Shown: in pieces, positions 1 to 5,677 of the stretch
How positions within the stretch are numbered: the first letter of the stretch is position 1
How the letters are laid out: the number at the start of each line of letters is the position of its first letter
Source: Fimbriimonadales bacterium
GTDB taxonomy: Bacteria; Armatimonadota; Fimbriimonadia; Fimbriimonadales; Fimbriimonadaceae
NCBI GenBank assembly: GCA_026392145.1
Contig: JAPLCS010000110.1
Span: forward strand, 1-8,365
Direction: 5' to 3'
DNA: 8,365 nt
Translations under genes and position numbers: made by a program
The notes under the pieces: generated by a model
The model's input: only the letters and a program-made list of their open reading frames with translations
What the model was told of the DNA's origin: nothing
Databases searched by the model: none

Positions 1-613
1 AAACATCCTGCAAACCGGCAACCCCACCAGAAACGATGTAATGCATTGGAACCTTCGCCATGACTTCATTCGCCAGCGCAAGATTCGGACCCGTAAACGC
101 TCCGTCGGTAGCAATGTCGGTCACAATCATCCTCACATAGCCAAGTGCAACTAACTCAAGCCCCAATTCAACAATTCCAACCTCAGTTTGTTCTTGCCAC
201 CCACTAATCGCTACTTTTCCTTCCCGAACATCAAGCCCCGCGACCACACGCTCGCCAAATCGCCTGCCCGACTCCTGTTTCAACTCCTTGGACTTCAACA
301 GCGCAGACCCCAAAATCACTCGATCAATCCCGACAGATAACGCACGTTCTATTGACTCAAAATCCCGGTACCCGCCGCCAGTCTGCACGCAGACACCCAA
401 ACCCTTCATCTCAGCAATCAACTCCAAATGGCAGGGCTTACCCGCCTTGGCACCATCCAAATCGACCACATGAATCCACTCCGCCCCCGCTTCAACAAAC
501 GAAGCAGCTACGGCAACAGGATCAGCAGAATAAACCGTCGTCTGGTCATAATCGCCCTGAAAAAGTCGAACGCAATGGCCGTCTCGCAGATCAATCGCTG
601 GGAAGAGTTTCAC
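1..613 (-). CDS. hisA: HisA, phosphoribosylformimino-5-aminoimidazole carboxamide ribotide isomerase (3' end cut by window)
   Basis: Cytoplasmic (beta-alpha)8-barrel isomerase of histidine biosynthesis that converts ProFAR to PRFAR. The 204 visible codons start with PAIDLRDG, which carries the general base/acid Asp8. They continue through HVVDLDGAKAG (about 48-58), the phosphate-loop region QTGGGYRD (77-84), AGLDVR (Asp128), TDIATDGAFTGPN (165-177, second catalytic Asp170) and VSGGVAG (194-200). A full HisA has about 240 residues, so roughly 35-40 C-terminal residues lie beyond position 1. The start is GTG at 613-611: it puts the catalytic Asp at residue 8 as expected, and there is no ATG, GTG or TTG in frame upstream. 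No convincing Shine-Dalgarno sequence is close, but a -10-like TAAACT lies 7 nt before the GTG. Odd point: the usual QVGGGIR loop reads QTGGGYR here. It follows the SASA gene by 44 nt on the same strand but is functionally unrelated. HisF was considered and rejected. Confidence 0.95.
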   Translation of the reverse strand, partial: MKLFPAIDLRDGHCVRLFQGDYDQTTVYSADPVAVAASFVEAGAEWIHVVDLDGAKAGKPCHLELIAEMKGLGVCVQTGGGYRDFESIERALSVGIDRVILGSALLKSKELKQESGRRFGERVVAGLDVREGKVAISGWQEQTEVGIVELGLELVALGYVRMIVTDIATDGAFTGPNLALANEVMAKVPMHYIVSGGVAGLQDV

Positions 614-620
614 TGAAATG

Positions 621-649
621 AGTTTACTTCTGCTCCCACCTCTAACCAA
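621..649 (-). promoter_or_regulatory. Putative hisA promoter (leaderless type)
   Basis: On the minus strand, TTGGTT (649-644) is followed by a 17-nt spacer and TAAACT (626-621). These match sigma-70-type -35 and -10 boxes moderately well. TAAACT ends only 7 nt before the GTG start of hisA, so transcription would begin at about the start codon. The prediction rests on motif and spacing only. Confidence 0.4.
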
Positions 650-657
650 CCAAGAGA

Positions 658-2334
658 CTACTTTTCAGCCAAATATCGCCGGGCGAGCACTCCACCCAAC
701 TCCACAATCCCCGGAGCAGTAATCACCAATTGCTCATGCTGAGCTGGCAGCTCAAACGCCTTAATATGAATTAAATGAGGATCTGTCGCGGCAAGTCCCG
801 AAAGCGCCGACGTCACATCAATTCCATTTACACTCTTGTCATCTGCAGGCGGCTGCTGACTCACAAACCACTTCAGTCCAGGCATATCCAAATCCAATCG
901 ACTCTTCTCAATCGTTGACTTTAACCACCCGATAGAGCTTCGGCGATACGGCGCAAACGCCATATCATTCTCTCCAACATGATAAAAAATCCCCGCCAGT
1001 TCGACCCTATTCCCCCTCTTCTCAATCTCGTTGATGGAGTCACGAATGAACCCGATCAACTTTGAGTACAAATTTCGCTCCTTCGCCGCAGTTCCCTCCG
1101 GGGTCCAATCGTTCATCTGAGAACCACTGTCCGTAAACTTGCAAATTGCAAAATTGCCACCCAACGCAAGCTGAAGCGATTGACCAAAGCTCAACTCAGG
1201 ACCAAACGTTTCATAGAATCCCGTCGGACGGAGCGCCTCCCAACCATTCGACACCTTCAACCCTCCTCCAAGGCTGTACTTAAACGCCACCGAGGGATTC
1301 GCTTTCACCAAGGCATTCCCGCCTAACAGTCCTTTCAAGTCCTGCACAAAAGCTCGCTCACCCTCCATGTTTCGGTGCCCAGCCATCACAAAAAGCTTTA
1401 CACTGCTTCCCTTCTTATATGGCCATTTCTTCAATCCAACCGAAGCAGGAGCACCCTTTCCAATCGTTCTCAAATACGCTTCAGCGTAGTTCGCCCCATG
1501 CTCTAACTGCCCCAAAGTTCCGTAGTGATAGTGCAATCCCGCACCACCTCCAATCTCAATTCCAATATGCGAGGTCGGAATATATTCCGCGAGTGGATCA
1601 CTTTCCGTCACCGACTTCTGGCCAGCCCGAATCGCGTACATATTATCGCGGTTGTCCATTCCCCAAATCGTCTTTGTCGAAAGTTCACCGATATAGAACT
1701 TCAGCTTCGGAGCGTTCAAATCTCTCCTCCAACTCGCCAAAAAGTTTCGCAAGTTTGCGCCGTAGTTCGGCTTAAAAACCTTATCAAACATATCGTTCTC
1801 ACCCTGGTGCCACATAAAGCCCTCCAGCCGATATTTGATTCCCTTTCGATCCAACTCCGCCAAAGAATCCCGAACCAACTTCAACGCAATCGGATACAAC
1901 GCAAACCCTGTTGGTGTGTCAGGATTCCAGTCGCCACCCAAATGCGTACCACCGGCAGCACATTTGATAATCGCAATCGGTGCCTTGGTAACCTCCCCCA
2001 CTCGCCTGCCAAAACTCAACTCAGGCCCCACAACCTTATCGACCGGCTGCAACGCCACCCAGCCGTTCGAAGTCCGCTTCTCTTCCCGCCCGAGATTGTA
2101 GGAAAACATCACCTTTTCCTGCGGAGCATCCAATCCAACGAACGGAGGAAACCGCTTGACATCCTTGAGCCTCGAATCAGAACCCACCATGTTTGACTGT
2201 CCAGCAAAGATAAAAACTCGTACCGTTTTCGTTTCTTCTACATCCTTGCCAACCCCAGCAAGAGCAAGCGAGCTAAACCCACCAAGCAATCCCACACCAG
2301 CAAGCAATCCAACAACGGTCCTGATTCTGAACAT
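658..2334 (-). CDS. Secreted protein with two tandem sialate O-acetylesterase (SASA, CE6-like) domains, the second one degenerate
   Basis: A 558-residue exported protein. The N-terminus (MFRIR, a hydrophobic stretch, then LALA) is a Sec signal peptide, probably cleaved after about residue 26. Domain 1 (about 38-293) is a complete SGNH-type SASA esterase: GQSNM (45-49, nucleophile Ser47), GPELSFG (103-109), WHQGEND (175-181) and LHYHYG (267-272, the catalytic-His region). Domain 2 (about 311-556) repeats the plan: GHRNM (319-323), NGWEALRP (363-370), GPELSFG (378-384) and YHVGEND (451-457). It has Arg321 in place of the nucleophile, and its C-terminal stretch aligned with LHYHYG contains no His. 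Family members remove acetyl esters from sialic acids or from xylan-type polysaccharides; the substrate here is unknown. The start at 2334 was chosen because it begins the signal peptide. The longer TTG frame at 2415 only reads through the promoter/leader repeat. The GH123 gene lies 83 nt upstream on the same strand. Confidence 0.88.
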   Translation of the reverse strand: MFRIRTVVGLLAGVGLLGGFSSLALAGVGKDVEETKTVRVFIFAGQSNMVGSDSRLKDVKRFPPFVGLDAPQEKVMFSYNLGREEKRTSNGWVALQPVDKVVGPELSFGRRVGEVTKAPIAIIKCAAGGTHLGGDWNPDTPTGFALYPIALKLVRDSLAELDRKGIKYRLEGFMWHQGENDMFDKVFKPNYGANLRNFLASWRRDLNAPKLKFYIGELSTKTIWGMDNRDNMYAIRAGQKSVTESDPLAEYIPTSHIGIEIGGGAGLHYHYGTLGQLEHGANYAEAYLRTIGKGAPASVGLKKWPYKKGSSVKLFVMAGHRNMEGERAFVQDLKGLLGGNALVKANPSVAFKYSLGGGLKVSNGWEALRPTGFYETFGPELSFGQSLQLALGGNFAICKFTDSGSQMNDWTPEGTAAKERNLYSKLIGFIRDSINEIEKRGNRVELAGIFYHVGENDMAFAPYRRSSIGWLKSTIEKSRLDLDMPGLKWFVSQQPPADDKSVNGIDVTSALSGLAATDPHLIHIKAFELPAQHEQLVITAPGIVELGGVLARRYLAEK

Positions 2335-2351
2335 AAATATCAAACCCCAAG

Positions 2352-2387
2352 TTAGCCTCCGCCAACCTGTCCGCCCGATTCTACCGC
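2352..2387 (-). repeat. Promoter/leader repeat, copy 1 (upstream of the SASA gene)
   Basis: Read on the minus strand, this element starts GCGGTAGAATCGGGCGGACA. Positions 2362-2387 match 4314-4339 perfectly over 26 bp; after 4 variable bases a shared GGCTAA (2357-2352) follows. It contains a -10-like TAGAAT (2383-2378), 43 nt before the ATG at 2334. This puts a promoter inside the gap after the GH123 stop and leaves an untranslated leader with a GGAGG (2360-2356) and a GGGG run nearer the ATG. No consensus -35 box is seen. Confidence 0.75.
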
Positions 2388-2417
2388 CAACCCAAAAGCC
2401 ACCCCACAGCAGCAAAA

Positions 2418-4277
2418 CTAATCTGAAAGCTCGTTCGAAATATCAAAAAGCAACTTCTTTCCTTCATTGATAACATCCGCCGCAGAGCGGTTACTCAATG
2501 TCTGATAGTGAATCGTAGCCATAAATGAATCAAGTCTCCTCCCAGCAGAAGTAAAACTGGCACTCAATAAAGAATCTGAATTTGAATGGGATGAACTACC
2601 TCGAAGTATCGCTTCCCTAAGAATTCTTATCTTCTCAAAGTCCTGAATCCCTTCTCGAATTCGCTCGAATCGAATCGAACTCTGCGCAAATGGATAAACA
2701 AGGTACGCATCCCCGCTTGGCCAAGTCACAAAGCGCGAATCCATTTCTGGATGCTCAACCCAACTGTTGTAAGCCCATCTCAAAAATCCATCAAAACTCT
2801 GGGCTGATGCATACCACGCTTCAAAGCAAGACTCCGAAGGCACTGAGAAAGTGAAATTATTTGGCTTTGGAATCATGCAAGCTACATAGAAAGTGGTCTT
2901 CTGACCAGCTCGTTTTCGAGCGACTAAGGGATCACCTAACAAATCTTTCACCGCATGCCAGTTACTGCTAAAATCATAAATCGAGGAATTTAGTTTTTTG
3001 TAATAGAATCCCGCCATCGCGATTTTTAATTCAGGAGCAGCGGTATGCAAGAACTTGAACATTGCCTCCATTTCATCCTCCTCACGCTCATCAAGTGCAA
3101 TCGCGGTTTTGTGAAGCCATTTCTTCTCCTTCAAATGTTTTGTAAAGCTCGCCAAAAAGGCCCGCCAAATCGCCTCATACTCAGCGGTACCAGGCAACAT
3201 TGATGCAGAAACATTTTTGCCTGAAGCAGCATCAAACCAAGTCAACACATTTCCCACTGGCACCATTGAATAACAATTGATTTGCTCGGTAATTCCGCAT
3301 TCCAACGCAAGGTGAACATAACGGTCAAAAGCAGAATAGTCAAAACTCCAACTTCCATCAGCATTCTTTGTCCAGCGAATCATAGAGCCGTGAGAATCGA
3401 ACACCTGCTCTCCCCAAGGCTTATCGATTAAGGTGGCAGTCACACACTTTTGCCCTGCGTTGGCCAACAATTTCAGCAAAGGTCGGAGATACTCAAAATG
3501 CTTGGCAGACCACAAAGGCGCGTGATGAAATCTCGCCACCGCGAACGGATTTTGCCAAAGGTCCAAGTGAAAAGACCACTTCTCTGGTGCGGGCAACATC
3601 CAATTTTGAACCTCAACTGAAAGAGCATGCCTCTTAACTCCCTTCGATGAACGAACACTTACAAATCCAGTGTAAACACCACGCTTAGCATCAGCCGGAA
3701 TATCAATAGAAACCCAAAATGGTCTCGTCTCTCGAGCACCCAAACTCAATCGATTTGTCTTGACTATCCGATCCGGCTTCAAATGAGCAGGTATCCGGCC
3801 CTTAACTCTTCGGTCATTACCTCCCGGAAACTCATCCGTCAGTACAAATCCGACGGCTTGAACCTTCACGTTAGCAGCCCTTATCTTTCTTGTCCTAATC
3901 TTTCCTATCCCAATCTTTCCTTTCCACGTGTCCTCACTACTCACGAGGTCACTCACTTCCACTCTTATCTGCTCATCTGCTACTGCTGACCATACCAAGA
4001 CTTTGCAATGAACCCTCTCTCCCTTCCAACCACTCAACCTCTTTACTTCAGCAACCTCATAAGCAGGAGGTAGACCTTTAATTTCCACTAAGTCAACTGA
4101 ACCAAAACCCGAGTTGACTCCAGGTAGCACCTTTTTCCAAACCGACAGGTCATATTGATCAGGGTCAGCGGGTTCGGCAACAAGCGACTGCTGCTTCGCA
4201 CCACTCACGGCTGAGGTCAAGAAAAGGAGCCCAAACATCAGGAAACCACCAACCCACCACCGATATATCTCCCGCAT
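2418..4277 (-). CDS. Secreted GH123-family glycosidase (DUF4091), probable exo-beta-N-acetylhexosaminidase
   Basis: A 619-residue exported protein. The signal peptide is MREIYRWW, a hydrophobic core, then TSAVSGA (cleavage near 25-27), with no lipobox. The N-terminal half (about 40-228) is a beta-rich accessory domain ending in RGVYTGFVSVRS and VEVQNWMLPAP, as is typical before this catalytic module. The catalytic barrel (about 230-560) has ALDERE (394-399); the Asp396-Glu397 pair matches the Asp-Glu pair used by GH123 in substrate-assisted catalysis. It ends with the diagnostic DUF4091 signature: FDGFLRWAYNSW (495-506), WPSGDAYLVYPF (519-530) and IRFERIREGIQDFE (535-548). Characterised GH123 enzymes release GalNAc from glycan ends; the specificity here is inferred. 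The ATG at 4277 was chosen for its spacing from GGTGGGGG. ATG 4286 is possible, and GTG 4343 is unlikely because it reads through the leader repeat. The divergent neighbour is an amino-sugar deaminase, which fits. Confidence 0.85.
   Translation of the reverse strand: MREIYRWWVGGFLMFGLLFLTSAVSGAKQQSLVAEPADPDQYDLSVWKKVLPGVNSGFGSVDLVEIKGLPPAYEVAEVKRLSGWKGERVHCKVLVWSAVADEQIRVEVSDLVSSEDTWKGKIGIGKIRTRKIRAANVKVQAVGFVLTDEFPGGNDRRVKGRIPAHLKPDRIVKTNRLSLGARETRPFWVSIDIPADAKRGVYTGFVSVRSSKGVKRHALSVEVQNWMLPAPEKWSFHLDLWQNPFAVARFHHAPLWSAKHFEYLRPLLKLLANAGQKCVTATLIDKPWGEQVFDSHGSMIRWTKNADGSWSFDYSAFDRYVHLALECGITEQINCYSMVPVGNVLTWFDAASGKNVSASMLPGTAEYEAIWRAFLASFTKHLKEKKWLHKTAIALDEREEDEMEAMFKFLHTAAPELKIAMAGFYYKKLNSSIYDFSSNWHAVKDLLGDPLVARKRAGQKTTFYVACMIPKPNNFTFSVPSESCFEAWYASAQSFDGFLRWAYNSWVEHPEMDSRFVTWPSGDAYLVYPFAQSSIRFERIREGIQDFEKIRILREAILRGSSSHSNSDSLLSASFTSAGRRLDSFMATIHYQTLSNRSAADVINEGKKLLFDISNELSD
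3880..3924 (-). repeat. Three 15-bp tandem units inside the GH123 gene
   Basis: Plus-strand units CTTATCTTTCTTGTC (3880-3894), CTAATCTTTCCTATC (3895-3909) and CCAATCTTTCCTTTC (3910-3924) share the core ATCTTTC. On the coding strand they give a 5-residue periodicity, GKIGI-GKIRT-RKIRA (residues 120-134). The units are in frame and diverged, so this is an old in-frame expansion in the accessory domain, not an assembly artefact. Confidence 0.75.
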
Positions 4278-4303
4278 GTTAACCATCCCCCACCGTTCCC
4301 AGA

Positions 4304-4339
4304 TTAGCCAAAACCAACCTGTCCGCCCGATTCTACCGC
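4304..4339 (-). repeat. Promoter/leader repeat, copy 2 (upstream of the GH123 gene)
   Basis: The minus-strand sequence GCGGTAGAATCGGGCGGACA and onward (4339-4314) is identical over 26 bp to the copy at 2387-2362. As there, 4 variable bases and GGCTAA (4309-4304) follow. The -10-like TAGAAT lies at 4335-4330, 52 nt upstream of the ATG at 4277. A GGTGGGGG ribosome-binding-like stretch lies in the leader downstream of the repeat. Confidence 0.75.
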
Positions 4340-4348
4340 TCACCTCCT

Positions 4349-4359
4349 AAGGTAACCTT
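4349..4359. promoter_or_regulatory. Small palindrome in the divergent GH123/SIS promoter region
   Basis: AAGGT-A-ACCTT is an 11-bp inverted repeat with a single central base, loosely extended by CT and TTAG on its flanks. It sits just before the SIS start codon and over the expected -35 zone of the GH123 promoter. It could be an operator for coordinated control of the divergent pair, but a short palindrome can also occur by chance. Confidence 0.3.
4353..4358 (+). promoter_or_regulatory. Putative -10 box of the SIS gene (leaderless type)
   Basis: TAACCT lies 6 nt before the ATG at 4365, in the same GTAnnnT context as hisA and the DUF1385 gene. No clear -35 box is seen. The hexamer also overlaps the palindrome at 4349-4359. 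Confidence 0.3.
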
Positions 4360-4364
4360 CTTAG

Positions 4365-5336
4365 ATGCAGCGCGGCGCCTTGATGGAGCAAGAAATTCGA
4401 CAACAGCCCTCGGTTCTCTCTCAAAATTCAAGTCGCTACCTGAAAGAACTCAAAGAAGCGTTCGGTAACCAAGAAAAGCCAGAAATGGTGCTACTCGCCG
4501 CTCGCGGATCCTCCGACAACGCCGCTCTGTTCGCCCGGTACCTCTTCGAAATCCACCTCGGAATTCCCGTTTCTCTGGCGGCACCTAGCGTCATCACCCG
4601 CTACAAAAGCGAAATGAAATATCCCCGAACCCTCGTGGTCGGCATTTCTCAATCAGGTGCAGCCCCGGACGTGGCAGAAGTCCTCAGCTACATGGCAGAG
4701 CGTGGACACCCCACACTCGCCATCACCAACACCGCAGGCTCAAGGCTCACCAAAGTAGCACGTCACTCTCTGCTTCTCGAAGCGGGTAGTGAAAATTCCG
4801 TGGCGGCAACCAAAACGTACACCGCTACTCTCCTCGCGCTCTACCAACTTGTAAGAGCAATCGGTGGCGAATCCTGTAACCTCGCCGATCCAAAACTTCC
4901 CGATGACAACTGGATTGAAAAGAGTCTCCAACTAGCCACCGAAGTCCACGGCGTACTTAACCGAAGCAATCCAGTTTTCGCCATTGCTCGCGGCTATGGA
5001 TTCTGTACCGCACTTGAAACCGCACTCAAACTCATGGAATGTGCCCTCGTGCCATGCAAAGCCTACAGTGCCGCCGACTTCGAACACGGCCCCAAGGCAC
5101 TCGCAGGTCACAACTCAGTCGCCATAAGCTACTTCGGTTCTCTCCAAGGACTCCAAGACCAAGGCTGCGAAATCCTCAAAGTAGAAGCCCCACTTGAACG
5201 AACTCCAGAAAACGATCCAATCTTCCCACTCTGGGACATCATCTTCGGTCAATGGCTCTCACTACTGGTCGCCCGATCCCGCAACCTCGACCCCGACAAA
5301 GCACGTCATCTCAGCAAAGTCACCGAAACTTTGTAA
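4365..5336 (+). CDS. SIS-domain amino-sugar-phosphate deaminase/isomerase (NagB-II/AgaS type)
   Basis: A 323-residue cytoplasmic protein equivalent to the isomerase half of GlmS, with no glutaminase domain. Two SIS domains are visible. The first (about 33-165) has ARGSSDNA (46-53), SQSG (95-98) and SENSVAATKTYT (142-153), which form the sugar-phosphate site. The second (about 190-310) has ARGYGFCTALETALKL and AYSAADFEHGP. The GlmS isomerase residues Glu488, His504 and Lys603 have counterparts at Glu225, His241 and Lys318 (HLSKVTETL at the C-terminus). Such stand-alone proteins deaminate and isomerise GlcN-6-phosphate to fructose-6-phosphate (NagB-II), or GalN-6-phosphate in AgaS; the sequence alone does not decide which. 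Starts at 4365 and 4383 are both possible: 4365 has the better upstream context, while 4383 gives the common MEQEIRQQP beginning. It is divergent from the GH123 gene and probably consumes the released amino sugar after phosphorylation and deacetylation. Confidence 0.88.
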   Translation: MQRGALMEQEIRQQPSVLSQNSSRYLKELKEAFGNQEKPEMVLLAARGSSDNAALFARYLFEIHLGIPVSLAAPSVITRYKSEMKYPRTLVVGISQSGAAPDVAEVLSYMAERGHPTLAITNTAGSRLTKVARHSLLLEAGSENSVAATKTYTATLLALYQLVRAIGGESCNLADPKLPDDNWIEKSLQLATEVHGVLNRSNPVFAIARGYGFCTALETALKLMECALVPCKAYSAADFEHGPKALAGHNSVAISYFGSLQGLQDQGCEILKVEAPLERTPENDPIFPLWDIIFGQWLSLLVARSRNLDPDKARHLSKVTETL

Positions 5337-5386
5337 AACCTTTATCCTCCAACTCTTAACATTTGAGCAAAGTCTGCCTACCTAAA

Positions 5387-5434
5387 GTGGTCTCTCTGCT
5401 TCAAAAGTGGTTCCGACCACATGATCCTGACCAC
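5387..5434. repeat. Nested inverted repeats GTGGTC/GTGGTT and GACCAC
   Basis: GTGGTC (5387-5392) and GTGGTT (5407-5412) face GACCAC (5415-5420) and GACCAC (5429-5434). The inner pair gives a short hairpin, GTGGT-TCCG-ACCAC, and the outer pair can enclose it. It lies about 50 nt after the SIS stop codon. It may be an RNA structure that stops transcription or protects the 3' end, or it may bind a protein as DNA. Confidence 0.4.
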
Positions 5435-5565
5435 ATCATTCCATCGCCATTAAAAGCCAGCAATCCTCAGCGATTCAGAGGTTGACAAACACCCATCCTA
5501 GCACCTAACTAAGGTGAAAAACAGTTTCTCTTAATCACCTAGCCCAATGAATATAGCCAGACAGC

Positions 5566-5653
5566 AAGTGCCCATCAATTTTAAAAAATACAAAATTTTT
5601 GAACCTAAAGTGCCCAAAGTGCCCTTCACCCAGCAACAGGAAAAATGGGCACT
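5566..5653. repeat. GTGCCC repeat cluster downstream of DUF1385
   Basis: AAAGTGCCC is tandemly duplicated without a gap (5607-5615 and 5616-5624). A third copy, AAGTGCCCA, lies at 5566-5574, and an inverted copy, TGGGCACT, at 5646-5653. The inverted copy pairs with any of the three. Read as RNA from the DUF1385 gene, this gives alternative stem-loops shortly after its stop codon. No long T-run follows, so terminator function is uncertain. Confidence 0.45.
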
Positions 5654-5677
5654 CCCCTCACAAAATAAAGCCTAATC

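Larger units (their letters stand above)
5337..5677. other. Non-coding convergent gap rich in short direct and inverted repeats
   Basis: This 341-nt gap between two convergent genes shows no convincing ORF. It contains AAAGTGGT twice (5384-5391, 5404-5411; period 20), GACCACAT twice (5415-5422, 5429-5436; period 14), a hairpin CACCT-AACTA-AGGTG, an AT-rich stretch near 5577-5600, and a GTGCCC family (see the repeat at 5566-5653). CCTAAAGTG occurs in both repeat clusters (5382-5389 and 5604-5612). No hairpin followed by a T-run is present on either strand, so no classical terminator can be named. Confidence 0.6.

Noticed and set aside
1..613. HisF instead of HisA
   Set aside because: The N-terminal PAIDLRDGHCVRLFQGDY and TDIATDGAFTGPN are HisA signatures; HisF begins with a KRIIPCLDV-type motif.
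1525..2196. 223-codon open frame on the plus strand
   Set aside because: It is fully antisense to the SASA gene, whose domain motifs are intact. The product is rich in Arg, Ser and Pro with no recognisable motif.
2335..2415. N-terminal extension of the SASA protein from a TTG at 2415
   Set aside because: The extra residues are a translation of the promoter/leader repeat and would bury the signal peptide behind 27 residues.
4278..4343. N-terminal extension of the GH123 protein from a GTG at 4343
   Set aside because: The frame reads through the same repeat (GRIGRTGW appears in both extensions), and the AGGAGGTG is fused to the GTG with no spacing. The shared peptide reflects repeated DNA, not a protein motif.
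5487..5512. Hairpin CACCT-AACTA-AGGTG as an intrinsic terminator
   Set aside because: The stem is only 5 bp and no T-run follows on either strand.
5337..5677. CRISPR array in the repeat-rich gap
   Set aside because: Repeats are 6-9 bp, unevenly spaced and in both orientations; there are no long repeats, uniform spacers or cas genes.
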